Assembly: GCA_963682175.1 (NCBI GenBank)
Contig: OY821770.1
Location: 18,816,501-18,880,500 of the forward strand
Direction: 5' to 3'
Origin: Triglochin maritima
Lineage: Eukaryota; Streptophyta; Magnoliopsida; Alismatales; Juncaginaceae
Length of the DNA stretch: 64,000 nucleotides
Shown here piece after piece: positions 10,901 to 24,115 of the stretch. How positions within the stretch are numbered: the stretch's first letter is position 1; every line of letters starts with the position of its first letter. Made by a program: the position numbers and the translations under genes. The notes beneath the pieces were generated by a model. It was not told the origin of the DNA. It searched no databases and saw only the letters and a list, made by a program, of their open reading frames with translations.

Positions 10901-13733
10901 TCACTTTTCAATATATATTTCATTATCTACCTATGATTGTTATCTAGATTATGAAACTTGTTCATATTGATCCACGTATTGCAACAACTCTCGTTGTTCA
11001 TCCCCGAAGTTAATTTGTGGATGCAGCAGTGATTTAATTTAGCTTGTTATCAATCTTTTTTTTTGAAAAAAACTTAGCTTGTTAATGGACAAGGTTTTGA
11101 ATGCACGATGCATATGTGATGCGGCAAACCTTCGTATCAAGCATACTGCGGAATTATGCGGATTAAGATTTAAATAATAATTAAATAAAATTGAAGACAC
11201 ATTTAAAAGTTATATAAATAATAAAAAAATATATACAACCTTTTATTTTTAATATATCAATGATAAAAATCTCTTTAATATAGTTATAATTTTATTGCTA
11301 AAAAATTTCTGGAGTCAAAAAAGGTTACGCACCAGACCTAAATACATAAAATCATTGATGGTATCCTTATTTTAAGTGAAGGACGCCCAACTACCCTATA
11401 GTTTTGACTAAATGGAAAGAAACACTTAAAATCTGTCCTATAATCCAAAATAAAACATAGAAGCAGATGTGTTGGCAAATGTGGCTCTCTAATGCTACCG
11501 AACACGTTGTCTGATGTGGGCCAACATAGCGTGGCCTGCATCACCCTTAAACGGTGCGGTAGGGGATCCGTAGCCTATGCAGCTGCATTTCTGAACAATG
11601 GCGTCTTAGTTGATACTTAATAGGCTTACCCTTTTTGTATGATTGAGTTTCTCTAGTATAGCTCACTTGGACTATGAAAGTACAAAATAAAATCATGGAA
11701 GTAAAGTAGAGGAGATATTAGGAGAAAGTCTTGTTCTCGTTGCCTTGCAAATATAGGAGCCAAACCTAGTCCTGCCTTTTCGGAATCTTGGAAAAAGATA
11801 GCTGTTAAAAGTGTCAATTTAACACAACAAATACGGAATACAAAAAGCAAAGTATTTCCTGCATTATATGGTTATTTTTTGTTGCAAAACAATGACTATG
11901 TTCATTCAAGAAAGAATATAATCACAAAAAATGTTAAAAAGTTAAAAGACAAACACACCCAACATGGAGTTGTGTGCTACTACTACTGCTAGTGTCTCTT
12001 GCTGCTATCCTGAGACTGTAGCAAACAGAAGAAAAAAATGCTAACAGAAAGGAAGAGAAGTTCCTTAGACTTTAAGGTTCTGAGATATTCTGGGAGTGGA
12101 ATAAAAAGTTGGAACTTAAGAGATAAAGATAAGTTGGAGTGCAGTTTTCTCTTCTAGCTTCAAGCTTCGTCTCATTTTTTATCTCCTAAATTTGCAATTA
12201 TGACAGATAAACGAAGTTTCTCTTTGTCACTCTTCTTGTCTTGTAGCTTTGCTAGGCATTAGAATTTTGAAACCAATATTTTGGCACTCGTGCAAGATTT
12301 GTTAGTCTTCTCTTTCTGTAATTTTTTTCCTCCTAACTAACATGGATAATTGTTTATCCTCATGCAGAATGCTGGCCGACCCATCTTTCTTGTATAAGCT
12401 ACTCTTGGAACAAGCTACAACAATTGGCTTTTGTACTTGGTGGGAGTTGAAAACTCGCAAAGACAGGTATTTGTTTAATACTTCCATCCATAAAGAATAA
12501 GAAAGCACCCAATTAGTTACATTTTTTTAAGATTGGCTTTCTCCCATCAGGATAAAAGAAGAGTGGGATCTTGCACTTATTAACATTCTGACGGTGTCAG
12601 CTTGCAACGCCATGGTGGTTTGGTCTCTAGCTCCTTGTCGTTCATATGGAAACACTTTCCGGTTTGACTTGCAAAATACATTGCAAAAGCTTCCCAATAA
12701 CATTTTTGAGAAAAGCTACCCTATGAGGGAATTTGACTTGCAAAAAAGAATTCAAGCTTTCTTTTACAAGGCCGCGGAGCTCTCTCTGGTTGGATCAATT
12801 GCTGGAATGGCTCAAGGCGCCTTGACAAAGATTTCTTCATCAAAGAAAGCGGGGAGGTATAGCAGGATGATATAGAACTTTATTTTTCTGATCTCCTGCA
12901 TTTGTGCTTGCTTTTTTTGAGATAATTATTTTGTCTGGTTATGATTTCCATCGTTTCGCCCATCCTAAGTTGCTAAATTTTCTTTGGGCTTTTGTTTTTG
13001 CATTCTCTGGCAGGTTATCGGTGACAATCCCAAGTGTGAGTACTAATGCTCTTGGATATGGGGCTTTCTTGGGACTGTATGCAAACTTGCGCTACCAACT
13101 ATTATATGGAATGGATAGAGCTATGTTCAACCATTTCGACGTTCTTGGAGTAGTAATATTCTTTGGGACTGCATTAAGGTATCCTTTGGCATTATATAGG
13201 GTCGTAGAGATGGTTGGCATTCGCCAATATTCTGTAGTTCTTTTGCTTTCTTACTTGCCACTGATATTTAGAAAATCAGAAAGTAAATAGTGATTCAGTA
13301 AGAGAATTGACTTCCATTCAACATAGTAGAATAGGACCATTTGATGCGATACAGTTATAATGTGACATTCTCATTTTGTGGCTGTGGTACTTTCCAGATA
13401 ACATTTGTGATCATGATTGTAGCCATGTGACATGTTGATTGATGTCCTAACATTTTCAGGGTTTTGAACACTAAGATTGGGGAAACATCTAGACTTGCCT
13501 GGTTGGGAGTCGATGCAGATCCACTGTTTCAGTCAGACAACCTCTTGAAAGCATACAACAGACCCTCAGAAGCAGTGGACCAGCCAACTTCAAGTTGGTT
13601 CATATCAAAGAATGCAATCGTCTCTGGTCTTGGACTGCTTGGTATCAAACAGGGTGCTGGGGATACTGAGACTGCTCCCAAGGCACGACGAAAGAGGATC
13701 GTCAAGAAAAAGGTTAGTACGAGTTCGAGCTAA
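7927..13733 (+). CDS. RETICULATA-RELATED family chloroplast membrane protein (DUF3411)
   Basis: Eight exons with GT-AG borders keep one frame: 7927..8265, 9949..10113, 10197..10289, 10361..10476, 12368..12466, 12551..12856, 13014..13178, 13460..13733; 518 residues. The first 113 residues are rich in Ser, Ala and Pro with few acids near the start, as in a plastid transit peptide. Exon 2 encodes a Gly/Asp-rich acidic segment (residues about 116 to 160). The conserved DUF3411 region follows (about 169 to 470), with phrases such as GLVSSAQMVRFLEIN, MLADPSFLYKLL and GAFLGLYANLRYQLLYG. Hydrophobic stretches at about 279 to 298, 345 to 362, 386 to 400 and 414 to 427 suggest membrane segments. The C terminus is basic (KARRKRIVKKK). 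Family members act in the chloroplast envelope and affect leaf mesophyll development and pigmentation; the exact transport or other reaction is not settled. Which paralogue this is (RER1 to RER7) I cannot decide. Introns 1 (8266..9948) and 4 (10477..12367) are long and hold no gene I can support. It looks intact. Confidence 0.93.
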
Positions 13734-14563
13734 ATCCACGTACTTAGCTTGGAAGTTACATTGTGCCGAAGAGATCGTAGGAAGGCGGCTTTGTCAGGAA
13801 CTTGAGGTTGTCACATTTGTTGCAGACTTCACTGCGTCTGCCCCTACCAAAGAGGCTGATGCATTAAATATAATTTTCGTCCGACAAATGCATCAAATTT
13901 TATAGTTGAGTTGAGTTTTGTTTTTCCCTTTTCTTTATTTATTTACAAGTTGCTTGTCAACTAGCGTCCTAAATTGCTTGCATATTTTTCAGCTCACTTG
14001 AGGCTTCTTTGAATTGTCATAATTGAGTACATAATGGTATGATATCTTTAATGGGTTGCACGGAAAGACCGAGAGATCACAGAATTAGGTGATGCTCATG
14101 ATACATGTGGCAGAGAGCCTTGAGATTTCGCATTATGTGCTTGTTGAAACATCGATTAAGGTCGTGCTTGGGCCAAAATCTATACTCAAACACAAAAACA
14201 AAACTAATTTAGTAAGTTAGTGGATCCATCTCTCCTGACATAAATAAATTTCAGTTTTTCTATATTTAAATAAAATAGTAAAATACAGTTTTTTCTGTAT
14301 TTAAATAAGCAAGTATTTGTATTGCCCATGCATTTATAACTTCGAAACGTTTAACACAAAAGAGCTTGATTGGTAAATGATTACAACCAACAAAAAGCTC
14401 GACTGGTAGAAGTTTAAGACCAACACAAACTTCATTAGTAAATGATGTTACAACAAGCTAAAGTTTGGGAGATTCTCTTTGGGACTCCTTTTTAACCCTC
14501 CATTCCTCCAATAAGAGTTTGGTGTATGAAATTTGTACAGCAGGTCCTTGTCTTTAAGAGTTT

Positions 14564-14565
<2 letters not shown>
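13734..14565. other. 3' flank of host gene
   Basis: This contains the presumed 3' untranslated region of the host gene (T-rich with AATAAA-like words further on, no clear single polyadenylation signal) and then anonymous AT-rich sequence. I see no further gene. Confidence 0.5.

Positions 14566-14606
<41 letters not shown>
14566..14606. repeat. (CT)20 microsatellite
   Basis: An uninterrupted run of CT dinucleotides of 41 bp, likely polymorphic. Confidence 0.97.
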
Positions 14607-14609
<3 letters not shown>

Positions 14610-15105
14610 TTTTTATGTTATTTTCGGATTTTTTTATTAATTTATTTCAACATTATTTCTATTTATTTAAAATTTCAGTTATATTTTATTGAAAAGTATT
14701 TTCAATTATTTTTATTGTTTAAAATTATAATTAGAAAATACTAAAAGCTATTTTCTTTATTTAATTTTTTTAGCAAATCTTAAATAGGTTGAAATAATTA
14801 GATATTTAAAATTAAAAAGTGGAAAAAACAAAATTAATTGAAAATAAAAAACTAGAGAAAAACCTTGCGAAGGAAGAGAGTGAGTGAAACATAGAGGGAG
14901 AAGAGAGAACGACAAAGAGGAGTGAGAGAAAAGGGGAGGGAGAATAAAGATTGAGAATAGAGAGAACAAAAAACAAAAACAAGTATGGATTGAAGAGGAC
15001 CATGAAAAAGAGGACAGGGAGAGATTGAGAGAAATGAAGAGAGATAATAGAGAGAAAAATAAAAGGGATGAAACTAAAAAGGTGAGGGATATATTAAAGA
15101 GGCAG
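14607..15105. repeat. AT-rich stretch and purine-rich tract
   Basis: From 14607 to about 14860 the sequence is T/A-rich without a gene. From about 14865 to 15085 the plus strand is almost wholly purine (GAGAGA, GAAGAG and similar words). The minus-strand frame through it is low-complexity Ser/Leu/Phe and I do not call it a gene. The purine tract is complementary in type to the nearby (CT)n run. Confidence 0.7.
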
Positions 15106-15109
15106 AAAC

Positions 15110-16740
15110 AATATCTGGGTACCGGCCCCGACTCGGTTAGTAGGGGTCGGGCCCGATTTGACTGGTCGGGTTTGGTTTTTTGTCGGGTTCGGGTTTTTGT
15201 CGGTCGGGTTTGCGAGTCAGGTTTTTCGTACTGGAGATATTCAGATAAAAGTAACTTATAAATATTCAATTAAACATTCAAATTAGGATTTCAACAAAAT
15301 AATCGATTCACCGACGTCATTGTCTCACTGACTATTCTATCTACCCATCCAAACCGATAATGAAATTTTATTAAGTACAATACGTTTTCAAATTACAAAC
15401 AATTTCTAATGTATTAAGTATTACAATTGCAAATTACAATTATAGATAGTTCATTTGTCTTCGTCGCTGCTCTCGTCGATCTACATGTTGTCCATTCTCT
15501 CTGTAGCGTCCGATCAATCATTTAAGCAAACATTTGTCTCGAGTAATCTGTCAGACGTGCTGCGTCTCTTGTCAGTCAAGACATTTTTACATGCGTTAAA
15601 TACATACTCAGACGCCACAGTAGACGTCAGAAGAGTTAGTAAATCGCATGGTAATAAAGTACTATTGGAAATCTAGTAGAATTAGATTTCCACCGGTCTA
15701 AAACATCAAAAGATTTGCATTCTGTAGGACTTGAGTACAGTTCACTATTTAAATATTCAGTTAATTCGTTGTGTTTAATTTTATACTAATCTTTATATTT
15801 TCTGATTTAACAAATTCCATTAAGAGTTATCATCATCTTCATCTTGATCCACAAGTAGGTGTTGCTGGGATGATGAACTAACAATGTTTGAACTTATTTG
15901 ATTAACATTATGTAATCGTTCATATAAACTAAAATATCTATTAAGTAATCTTCACAACCTTCATAAATCATGTATTCAAAAATAGTTTCTAAGTAATATT
16001 GTAAACCCGTCATTCTAAATCTAGGACTCATAACAAAAGTTAAGCAAAAATTTAATGGTGGGGGTTTCCAATATTTATTAAACTTAACATCCATTACATT
16101 TATAATTTCAATAAAACTAGCATTATTCTTATATTTCCAAAATAATTTAGTAATCAGAATTAATTCAGATATAAATAAGTTAGCAGTTGTGTAATATGTT
16201 CTATGTAATGTTTTAGTGAAGTTGATTTTTTTCTTCAAAAAATCTAACATAATTCTACAATTATCCCAAATTAATTGTTGTGAACTATATGCTCAAACAT
16301 TCCTAAGTTTACATTTTGCTGCATGTCTTGATAGATGACCAATTTCTTGGCTACCCCGTGTAGAAAGTTCAACATCACATATTTGACATACGACGATATC
16401 TGTCCCATTTTTATCTTGACCTAGGTCAAAATCTTTCCAAACCAGATTAATTATCTTTCTAGTACTTTTGCTTTTGGATTTTCTAGTTGGTGCACTAATG
16501 GGGGGATTATGATCCCCCTCAGGTGATAAATTACTTATGGTTCAGATGCCATTGAAATTAAAAAGTACGTAAACAATGAAAAATTTCTAAACAATGAAAA
16601 AGTCATGATAATTAACTAAATTAGATTAACTAATATAAACTAATTCTAATAAATAAACTAAAATAGTAAAGAAATGCAAACAAGAATGCGAGAAACGGTG
16701 AAAAGGTATCGGGAATCCGCAACCGGACCAACTAGATCCA
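15110..16740 (-). pseudogene. Decayed hAT transposase (zf-BED, RICESLEEPER-like)
   Basis: Three hAT hallmarks occur in the right order on the minus strand. Near 16330..16450 a BED-type zinc finger (ICDVELSTRGSQEIGHLSRH, Cys then His at the right spacing). At 15990..16250 part of the RNase-H-fold/DUF4413 region (VMDVKFNKYW followed by PRFRMTGLQYYLE). At 15440..15680 the C-terminal dimerisation region (TVASEYVFNACKNVL then LNDW). Stops and frameshifts separate them. The outer left part (15110..15235) is full of CGGGT/ACCCG words, like the subterminal regions of many plant hAT elements. The ends and the 8-bp duplication could not be placed. Confidence 0.8.
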
Positions 16741-17040
16741 ATTTAGTCTGGATTTTTATTTCATTTTTGGGTAAAAATTTATTAGTAGTGTTTTATTGTT
16801 GAGAAATTAAAATTTTGTTGTAGAATTAGTTATTTATTATAAAGGGTCATTTTAGAGTTAATTGACCATTAAAAATGTAAGAGTATCTCAAAAAAAAATT
16901 AAAACACACATGCAAACCAGAATATCAAACGTGAGAGACATGTTAAGAAATCGTAGATTAACAAATGGGTACTTGTAACCACAAACTCCAACCCAAATGT
17001 AATGGAATGATTGTCTTTTTCTTAGAATCTCTTGTACGTA
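16741..17040. other. Spacer, no gene seen
   Basis: AT-rich sequence between two hAT-related repeats, with no open frame or structure of note. Confidence 0.4.
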
Positions 17041-17640
17041 GGGTTGCCAATTTCACACGAAACACGATTACACGACACGAAAATGACACAAACTTAACAT
17101 ATATGGATTGAGAATTTGAAAATGATTAATAAATGGGTTGGATATGACAACACAATTATTAAATGGGTTGGATATGAATTTCTGCTACAAAAACGATTAA
17201 CACGATTAAAACACTATAAAACACGATAAGTAATCAGGTAATTAGGAACACGATTACGAATACTACATGATTAATACACGACTAATACCGATAAGTCTAC
17301 AAGTAATATATAAGTTATAAATTATAATGAACAGGTGGCGTGCAATCATGCAATCCGGTATTCGTGTAATAAACGAAATTGATTGTGTATGAATTATTGT
17401 TTAATGGTGTAAACGGTAGTCGTGTTAAATGTGTACATGAAGTAACCTATTTAGTAATCGTGTATAAACGGGTTGGATATGGTAACACGATTATAAACGG
17501 GTTGGATATGACAACACGATTATAAACATGTTGGATACGTCAGACAACACAATTATTAAATGAGTCGTATACGGTGCAACACCTAGAGCTTATAGATACG
17601 ACTTGACATGACACGATTAGTACACGACACGATTGACCCC
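17041..17640. mobile_element. Non-autonomous hAT-like repeat with ACACGA subterminal words
   Basis: Both ends are crowded with ACACGA/TCGTGT words: the left with CACGATTACACGACACGA, the right with GATTAGTACACGACACGA. The interior repeats a unit of the form GGGTTGGATATG(A/G)(C/T)AACAC at least five times (about 17133, 17166, 17470, 17499 and in decayed form near 17527). There is no coding frame. This organisation fits a non-autonomous DNA element, most likely hAT; ends and target duplication are not resolved. Confidence 0.65.
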
Positions 17641-18559
17641 ACTTGTACCACAAAAGCCAGACCAAACACAAAGATCACTATCTAAATCATAAATTGATTC
17701 CAACTAATTAACCAAGCAAATTAACTCCACACGTACCTTTACTGTGCACTTTATTTGCTCTCGTTTCATCCTTTATTTGCTCTCGTTTCATAACTCGATC
17801 TCACCCAATCACCACTTCCTTATATAAGATACCACCACCGGCTATGCCGACCCAAAGACAACAATGAAATGAGCATCATTAACTTGAGTGAGTTCTCCAA
17901 TCCTCTAAAAAAATTATTTGCAAACCTTTTGACGATACTAGTTATGCCATGGAAATTATAAGGCATAAATACCTTAAAAAGGCAATTCTTCAACAGAGAT
18001 GATCCGACGTATCTAGCTCTCATCCATCAGATAGAGTCTGTGTCATGCCAAACTTTCCATGTACGTTTGATAACAGTTGCTCGAGCTACATCAACGTATT
18101 GGCTTTTTGACATGGATCTAACCTAATCTTAATCACAATCAAATGTAGAGTAACACACATTATGCATAAAATATATATTGCATTGTGATAACATCTACAA
18201 GGGATCAAGACAAAAGAAAGAATGTAATGAAGTCAAGATATGTAATCAAGCTAATTGAAAACATGTAATTTTGCTTTCATTTGAGTCTTAGGAATCTTTG
18301 TGAACTTGAGTATACAATAGTAGTAATATATTCACAAATCCACTAGGTTCATTGTAGAAGTCACACACCAAATTTCACATCAATAGATCACTCCAACTTA
18401 GGTCGAAAATCACTCAAACTAAACTTCTGCATATCTGTGCATAACGATCGACCGAAACAAGTTTTCTGTTCGACCGTTTCTACCAGTTAACAGTTTCTCA
18501 AATAGTGATTTTACCTAGATCTACCAGTCGACCTCTTTTGACCTTTCGGTCAACCGTTT
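17641..18559. other. Unassigned sequence with decayed GTCGACC-type words
   Basis: A 20-bp phrase (TTTATTTGCTCTCGTTTCAT) is directly repeated at about 17751..17792. From about 18445 to 18555 there are GATCGACCG, TTCGACCG, AGTCGACC and GGTCAACCG, related to the palindrome of the copia LTRs, so this may be part of another LTR. I do not recognise any gene. Confidence 0.45.
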
Positions 18560-20302
18560 TGTAGGATTTTGTGCCCCTATGTATGCATATATTTTTAAAA
18601 ACTTATACATGCATACAAGATCGATTTTCATATTTTCGACGATTTCATGTACATTATTTTATATTTATTCTAATATCATGTAATCTACATGTATATTAAA
18701 ATAAATAGAAGGAGATCATACCCGAAGGTTCACTAAAACCTTTATGAAGATCCGGATGTGCGTTGTCCGTTGAATCGTCCGCCGATTGGCCTCCAAGTGT
18801 TCACCAAACTCTAAACAAGATTAGAGAGAAATGAGCTAGCCAATCTATCTCTAATCAAGGTTAGAATCTAGCTAATAACCCATTCTATGCTCCAAAAAAA
18901 TTAATCTGTAGCACACAATTAAAACTAAGAGAATTTTGGATGGAATGATGGAAAAATTGGAGAGAGAATTTTTTTGTATTAGTATTAACAAGGAAGAGAG
19001 GATGAACCTATTTATAGGATTTCCTCTAACCTACATCATGTGGAAACCACTTACACATGATTACTTGTTAATCTCTCCACTAAACCACATCATGTGCAAA
19101 CCACTTACACATGCTCTCTTGTTTACATCTCCACTAAACCACTTTGCACATAATCTCTTATTTATATTTCCACATCCTCATCCCATAACTACCTTTGACA
19201 AAGGTGTATTAAATCCTATCATTAATCAGTAAAAGTTCTCTTATTAATATATGCAAAAACGTGGTCAAACGGTTGGACCATTTTTCACTACTGTTTTTGA
19301 CTCCACCAAATTTTGGATTAATATCCAACAAAATTTGGACTTTGGGGTTTTAGTAAATTCATATGTTATAGTGTTGTATACCACATTATATCATGTAATA
19401 TATTATCATATATAATGTCAAAACATTATACCCCATAATATATATACATCTCATACGAATTTATTTGTTATTCTAACAATGTCTTTTTTATGACATATTG
19501 ATTTTATTATTTTACCACATATTATTTGATAACACATGAAACTTAATACATCATATAAAATATAAAATTATATTTCTTGTTTCTTAGTTTTGTGGTGTGA
19601 CCTATAGGAGGATCTAAGTTATGTTGACAATGATATAAAACACATTATATCAAAAATTATAAGCGGTATCTAGCTACACATTATAGTTACTCAAATAACA
19701 AAGATGTATTGCTCACTCGAACTAAACACGATTCACTTAGTGTTATGTAAAATATCATTTGTGTCTATCTTTGGCCTCATGATATTTTGAATATTATACA
19801 AAGAAAAAATGTGTCATCTTTGTATTATATATTCATTTCTTGATCTCTCAAGCTAATTATAAATATGTAACTATGCACAAGTTACATTGTGAACATTATA
19901 ATTTCACTTTATCAAGGGGCCCAACATTATCATAACTCAAGTCAAGAGGGGTAATGATAATCTTTTGACATATCATCATTTCTGACATAAGTCTTGTATA
20001 ACCAACTAATTCCTTTAGCACTATACTCATTGATAACTTTTGACAATAATCAAATCATACACTCATTATGTGAAAAGATATAGGTCTTATATCTTAAGAT
20101 TCAAACACACAATGAAATATTAATGACACAAACACAATTCTATAATGTTTCATTTGTTAGGTCAATTCAATATATGAAAGAAACATTTTCCATTTATATA
20201 TTCATGTTGTTAAATATTTCTAGAGCTACAATATCTCTCTTAACCAACATGACAATCTTATATCGATCATTAATGTTCCATGTTAACTACCATGATTGTG
20301 AA
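18560..20302 (-). mobile_element. Copia LTR fragment, inverted, 5'-truncated
   Basis: Read on the minus strand it ends AAAATCCTACA at 18560 and matches the LTR family along its whole length, including the leader and the conserved block with ATAAGCGGTATCTAGCTACACATTATA (given here in two parts: ATAAGCGGTATC and TAGCTACACATTATA). The first 170 or so bases of the LTR, beginning TGAAGG, are missing; the likeness stops at about 20302, where CACTA sequence begins. It lacks the dense palindrome array and has only a single hairpin near 19310..19345. Confidence 0.85.
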
Positions 20303-20719
20303 TGATGAATTGGTCAGGATGAACCCGTGCATCACCTCTCAAGCTCAAATATGCAACACACTCTTCATTGGTCTTGAAAGGTGTGTAGTATCTCTTATCG
20401 GTAATCTCTCAGAAAGCCGCTGATTTTTTCGAAGTAGTAATGCCAAGTGTTTACGCAATTCCCCATATTGAAATGATTCTACGAATGACATATAAACATT
20501 TGTTAGTACGTTATCTTAAAGTTCATGTATTAAATTTAAAACAAATAAACAAATATGTACCACAAGAGGATTCCACGAATCTACAAATGCTTGACGACTT
20601 TAATGTGGGAACTTAATATGTAGTGACCACAACTCAGGCTGCTTGGCTAACAATGGCAATGTCGCGTTCAACTTCTCTCCACACGGTCCGACCAGGACGA
20701 ATTCCTCATTGTATTGGAC
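20303..20719 (-). pseudogene. Distal CACTA coding fragment
   Basis: The minus strand encodes phrases such as QYNEEFVLVGPCGEKLNATL and LLAKQPELW next to the insertion point of the solo LTR at 20720. If the solo LTR and one target copy are taken out, the frame continues into 22870 onward. It probably belongs to the second (TnpA-like) gene of the CACTA element rather than the TNP2 transposase. The element is lost to the left of 20303, with no terminal CACTA found there. Confidence 0.55.
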
Positions 20720-22869
20720 CGAAAGGAATGTGTTCTAAAAGTTTAACTTTTATATGTCAATTGTTATGATTGGATGTGCAAATATTTTGTTTCTTGATTA
20801 ATGTATTCGTCTTTTGGAAGTGTTGATGAAGAGACTCCTGGTCCTTAACTGTAGAGCTCTACAAGATAATGGTTTACATAAATCAAAAGTTATTCACAAT
20901 CATGGTAATTGACATGGAACATTAATTAATGAGATAAGATTCTCGTGTTGGTCATCGATTATTGTAGCTCTACAAATATTTGACGACACGAGTATGTAAA
21001 AGAGAAAAAATCACTTTTATATATTGAATAGACCTACCAAGAGATCATGTGTTATGTGTCATTAATACTTTCATTGTGTCTTGAATCCTAAGATATGAGA
21101 CTTATATCTTCTCACATAAGAAGTATTTAATTTGATTATTGTCAAAAAGCAATCAATGAGAATAGTGATAAATGCAATAGTTAGTTGAACATGATTTATG
21201 CTGGAAAAGATAGTTAGTCAAAAGATTATTATTGCCCCTCTTAGTTTGAGTAATGATATTAGTGGGTCCCTTGATAAAGCAAAATTATAATGTGCACAAT
21301 GTAACTTGAGTTAAGTTACATATTTATAATTAGCTTGAAAGATCAAGAAATGAGTATATAGTACAAAGGTGACAGAATTGTACTTTGTATGTACTCTTAA
21401 TATCATGAGGCAATCGATAGACACAGGTGGTGTACTTACATCACTAAATGAATCGTGTTTAGTTCGAGTAGAACAAGACATCTATGTTAATTGGGTAACT
21501 ATAATGTGTAGCTAGATACCACTTATAGCTTATGGTATTAAGTGTTAAATATCATTACCAATATAGCTTAAATCCTCTTATAGGTCACACCACAAAACTG
21601 GGAAACAAGAAGCTTAATTTTATATTCATATGGTGTATCGGGTTTCATGAGAAATGTGATACACGTGGTGAATCGATAAAATCAATATGTCATGAAAATT
21701 GACATAATTAGAATCATGAATAAATTCATATGTGATGTATGTATTATGGGGTGTAATAGCTTGACATTGCATAAGATAATATGTTACATGATATATGAAT
21801 TTGCTAAAAAAACCAATGATCAAATTTTGTTGGAAGTAAATCCAAAATTTGACGAAGGCAAAATCACGGTCAAAATAGTAGACCGTTTTGAGTTCGGTCG
21901 ACCGGACAAAGATCGGAGCGCATGGGTCGACCAAAAATAACCAGGACATGTCTTGATAATAGGATCGGTCAGCTGGGCATAGTACGCGGTTGACAGAAAA
22001 TCTCCAGGAGTTGTCTTGGTGATATAACGGTCGACCAATATAGTGACACGGTCGACCGGAATTTACCAGGAGAAATTTTGGTGAGTAAATGGTCGACCGA
22101 AGTGAGACACGGTTCGACCAAAATTTTCAAGGGGTTTTTTCTCGTGAATATTCGGTCGACCGTCTAGCTCACGGTCCCACCGAACTTGTGAAAGCAACAA
22201 CCGTTAAGTCGACCAAGTGGTGATTTCGTTCGACCGTTCGACACGATTCTGCCTTGAATTATTAAGAGATTAATGTTGATCGTGGGCTGGATTTGTTCCA
22301 ATTGTGGTCAAACGTTTTTAAGGATGATTATGTGTCAATTTGTGATTAGTTTAAGGGAGAGAAAAACAAGAGATCATGAGTTGATGTGTAGCCCATGATG
22401 TGGGTGTTATGATATCCTATAAATAGGTCTCCTCTCCCTACTTGTTTACTACTAATGCAAAATTCTCTCTCTCCCTAATCTCTCTACTAATCCATCCGAA
22501 ATTCTCTTAATTAGTTAGAGATTTTGGAGATTAAATCTTGTGGAGCTTTAAAAGGGGTTATTAGCTAGATTCTAAGCTTGATTTAGAGATTGAATTGATT
22601 AGCTTCTTTTTCTTTAATCTTGTTTAGGGTTTGGTGAACACTTGGAGGCAGATCGGTGAGCGATTCGACGAGCAACGCAACTCCGGATCTTCATAAAGGT
22701 TTCAGAGAACCCTTGGGTATGATTCTCTCTTCTTTGTTTATTTAATATATGTAGATTTGCATAATATTAGAATAAACACAAAATAATGTACTGAAATCAC
22801 TGAAAATATGAATATTGATCTTGTATGCATGTATAATTTTTTAAAATATACACATACATAGGGACTACA
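20720..22869 (+). mobile_element. Solo copia LTR in the CACTA element
   Basis: It starts CGAAAGGAATGTG (the usual first T is C) and runs through the full LTR consensus to a shortened end, AGGGACTACA. TGGAC at 20715..20719 and TAGAC at 22870..22874 form a 5-bp target duplication with one mismatch. No primer-binding site or coding sequence follows, so it is a solo LTR. A CCTATAAATAGG sequence near 22419 is a good TATA box. It is more diverged than the LTRs at 25460 or 53015, which suggests an older insertion. Confidence 0.85.
21896..22161. repeat. GGTCGACC array in solo LTR (wider spacing)
   Basis: Six exact GGTCGACC cores, with further GGTTCGACC and GTCGACC variants up to about 22249. The spacers here are longer and contain a second recurring phrase resembling CCAGGA(G/C)(A/T)TGTCTTGG, not seen in the other arrays. 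The position in the LTR, upstream of the TATA box, is the same. Confidence 0.85.
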
Positions 22870-22874
22870 TAGAC

Positions 22875-23429
22875 TTGAAATTGATGACTGGGAGAAGGAA
22901 TGAGATCAACCCCTCTAGTTGGTCCTCAACCTCTTTTCGTAGATGCCTCAACCTCAACCATTTGTCCTGCAGAACAAGAACATAGTATCTATTAAATTTA
23001 CATAAAATTAGATATTAATGTCAAATTTAACACAACGTTACCTTCAACGTCGTCGACAAAACGTACCTTAGAGTGGCCACAAGGACCATTGTTGTCTCCT
23101 AGTCTTCTATAGAGTTCACTTTGAACTTCTGCCCGTATTCCCTCCACTTCATGAAGTCTAACCACCTCAATGATACCACGATGGGGATTGAGTGCTTGCG
23201 ATTCATCTACAACTTGATCTATTTCCTGTCGGGTACGAACAATGCACCTATGTGGAGGCATGCCTGTATAACATATACAAAAATTGTCAACAAACATAAG
23301 ATCATAATTAACATAATAGATAACATATAGCATACAATTTCTAGCATACAATTTCTTACAAAAAAACATATAACATTTATCAAACACAATTAATATATTA
23401 CATAATCATCAAAGTAATCTCTAGGTCAA
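22875..23429 (-). pseudogene. CACTA internal region, second gene remnant
   Basis: The minus strand holds a coding-like frame, MPPHRCIVRTRQEIDQVVDE and onward (about 23040..23265), charged and without recognisable domain, followed downstream by a Gln/Arg-rich stretch at 22880..22975. Its place after DUF4216 fits the second, TnpA-like gene of CACTA elements. This is inferred from order, not from a motif. Confidence 0.4.
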
Positions 23430-23914
23430 TATTTTAATACAACGTGCCAATTAGGTTGAACTGGATCTTGAACATAAAAGCATTGTTCTGTGTGACATGC
23501 TAAAGTGAATGGATCTTTGTTGTGCTTCGTTTGGGACATGTTGACGGAAGTAAATCCGTGTTTACCAACTTGTATCCCATCTTTTCTTGACTCGTCAAAT
23601 CATGTGCATTTAAACAACACTATCTTCAACCTGGGACCGTAGGTTAACTCAATCACTTCATCCAAAGTACCATAATATGTAATGACATGAAATATGGGAT
23701 TTCGATCCCTACTACTTGAATAACTAGGTGTTTCAGTTGACATGGTAATGCCACTATGTTGGGTTCTTCGTGTACTCTCCAGACTTTTCGTATGAAACTT
23801 GTATCCATTCACACAATATTCATCATAAGATGTAACCTTAGTTGTTGGACCTCTTGCTAACCATTTCAAGTCTTTCGTAACATCTGGACTCTCTTGAACA
23901 CTCATATTATTCAC
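23430..23914 (-). pseudogene. DUF4216 segment of CACTA transposase gene
   Basis: The frame DEYCVNGYKFHTKS ... NPIFHVITYYGTLDEVIELTY ... IVLFKC (written here in parts) is characteristic of DUF4216, which follows the TNP2 and DUF4218 domains in plant CACTA transposases. One in-frame TGA near 23600 stands where the family has Trp in CxWFD; beyond it the frame continues (FDESRKDGIQ ... NWHVVLKY) to about 23433. Confidence 0.75.
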
Positions 23915-24115
23915 GAACTCACAAAACCACGTCTAGAACAAATCACTGTGCATTTTTTTCTAGTTGATGAGGATTCAAATTCCTTTCACTTGAAGATAAT
24001 TCTTCCAAATGGAGATCTAGATACGGTGCCACAATATCAAGATTAAACAATACACAACAATGAGCTTGCTCCAACAAATCCAATCTAAAAAATGAGTTCT
24101 CCCTGTCCCAATTGG

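Noticed and set aside
14757..15269. 170-codon minus-strand frame
   Set aside because: Low-complexity Ser/Leu/Phe from the complement of a purine tract; no family resemblance.
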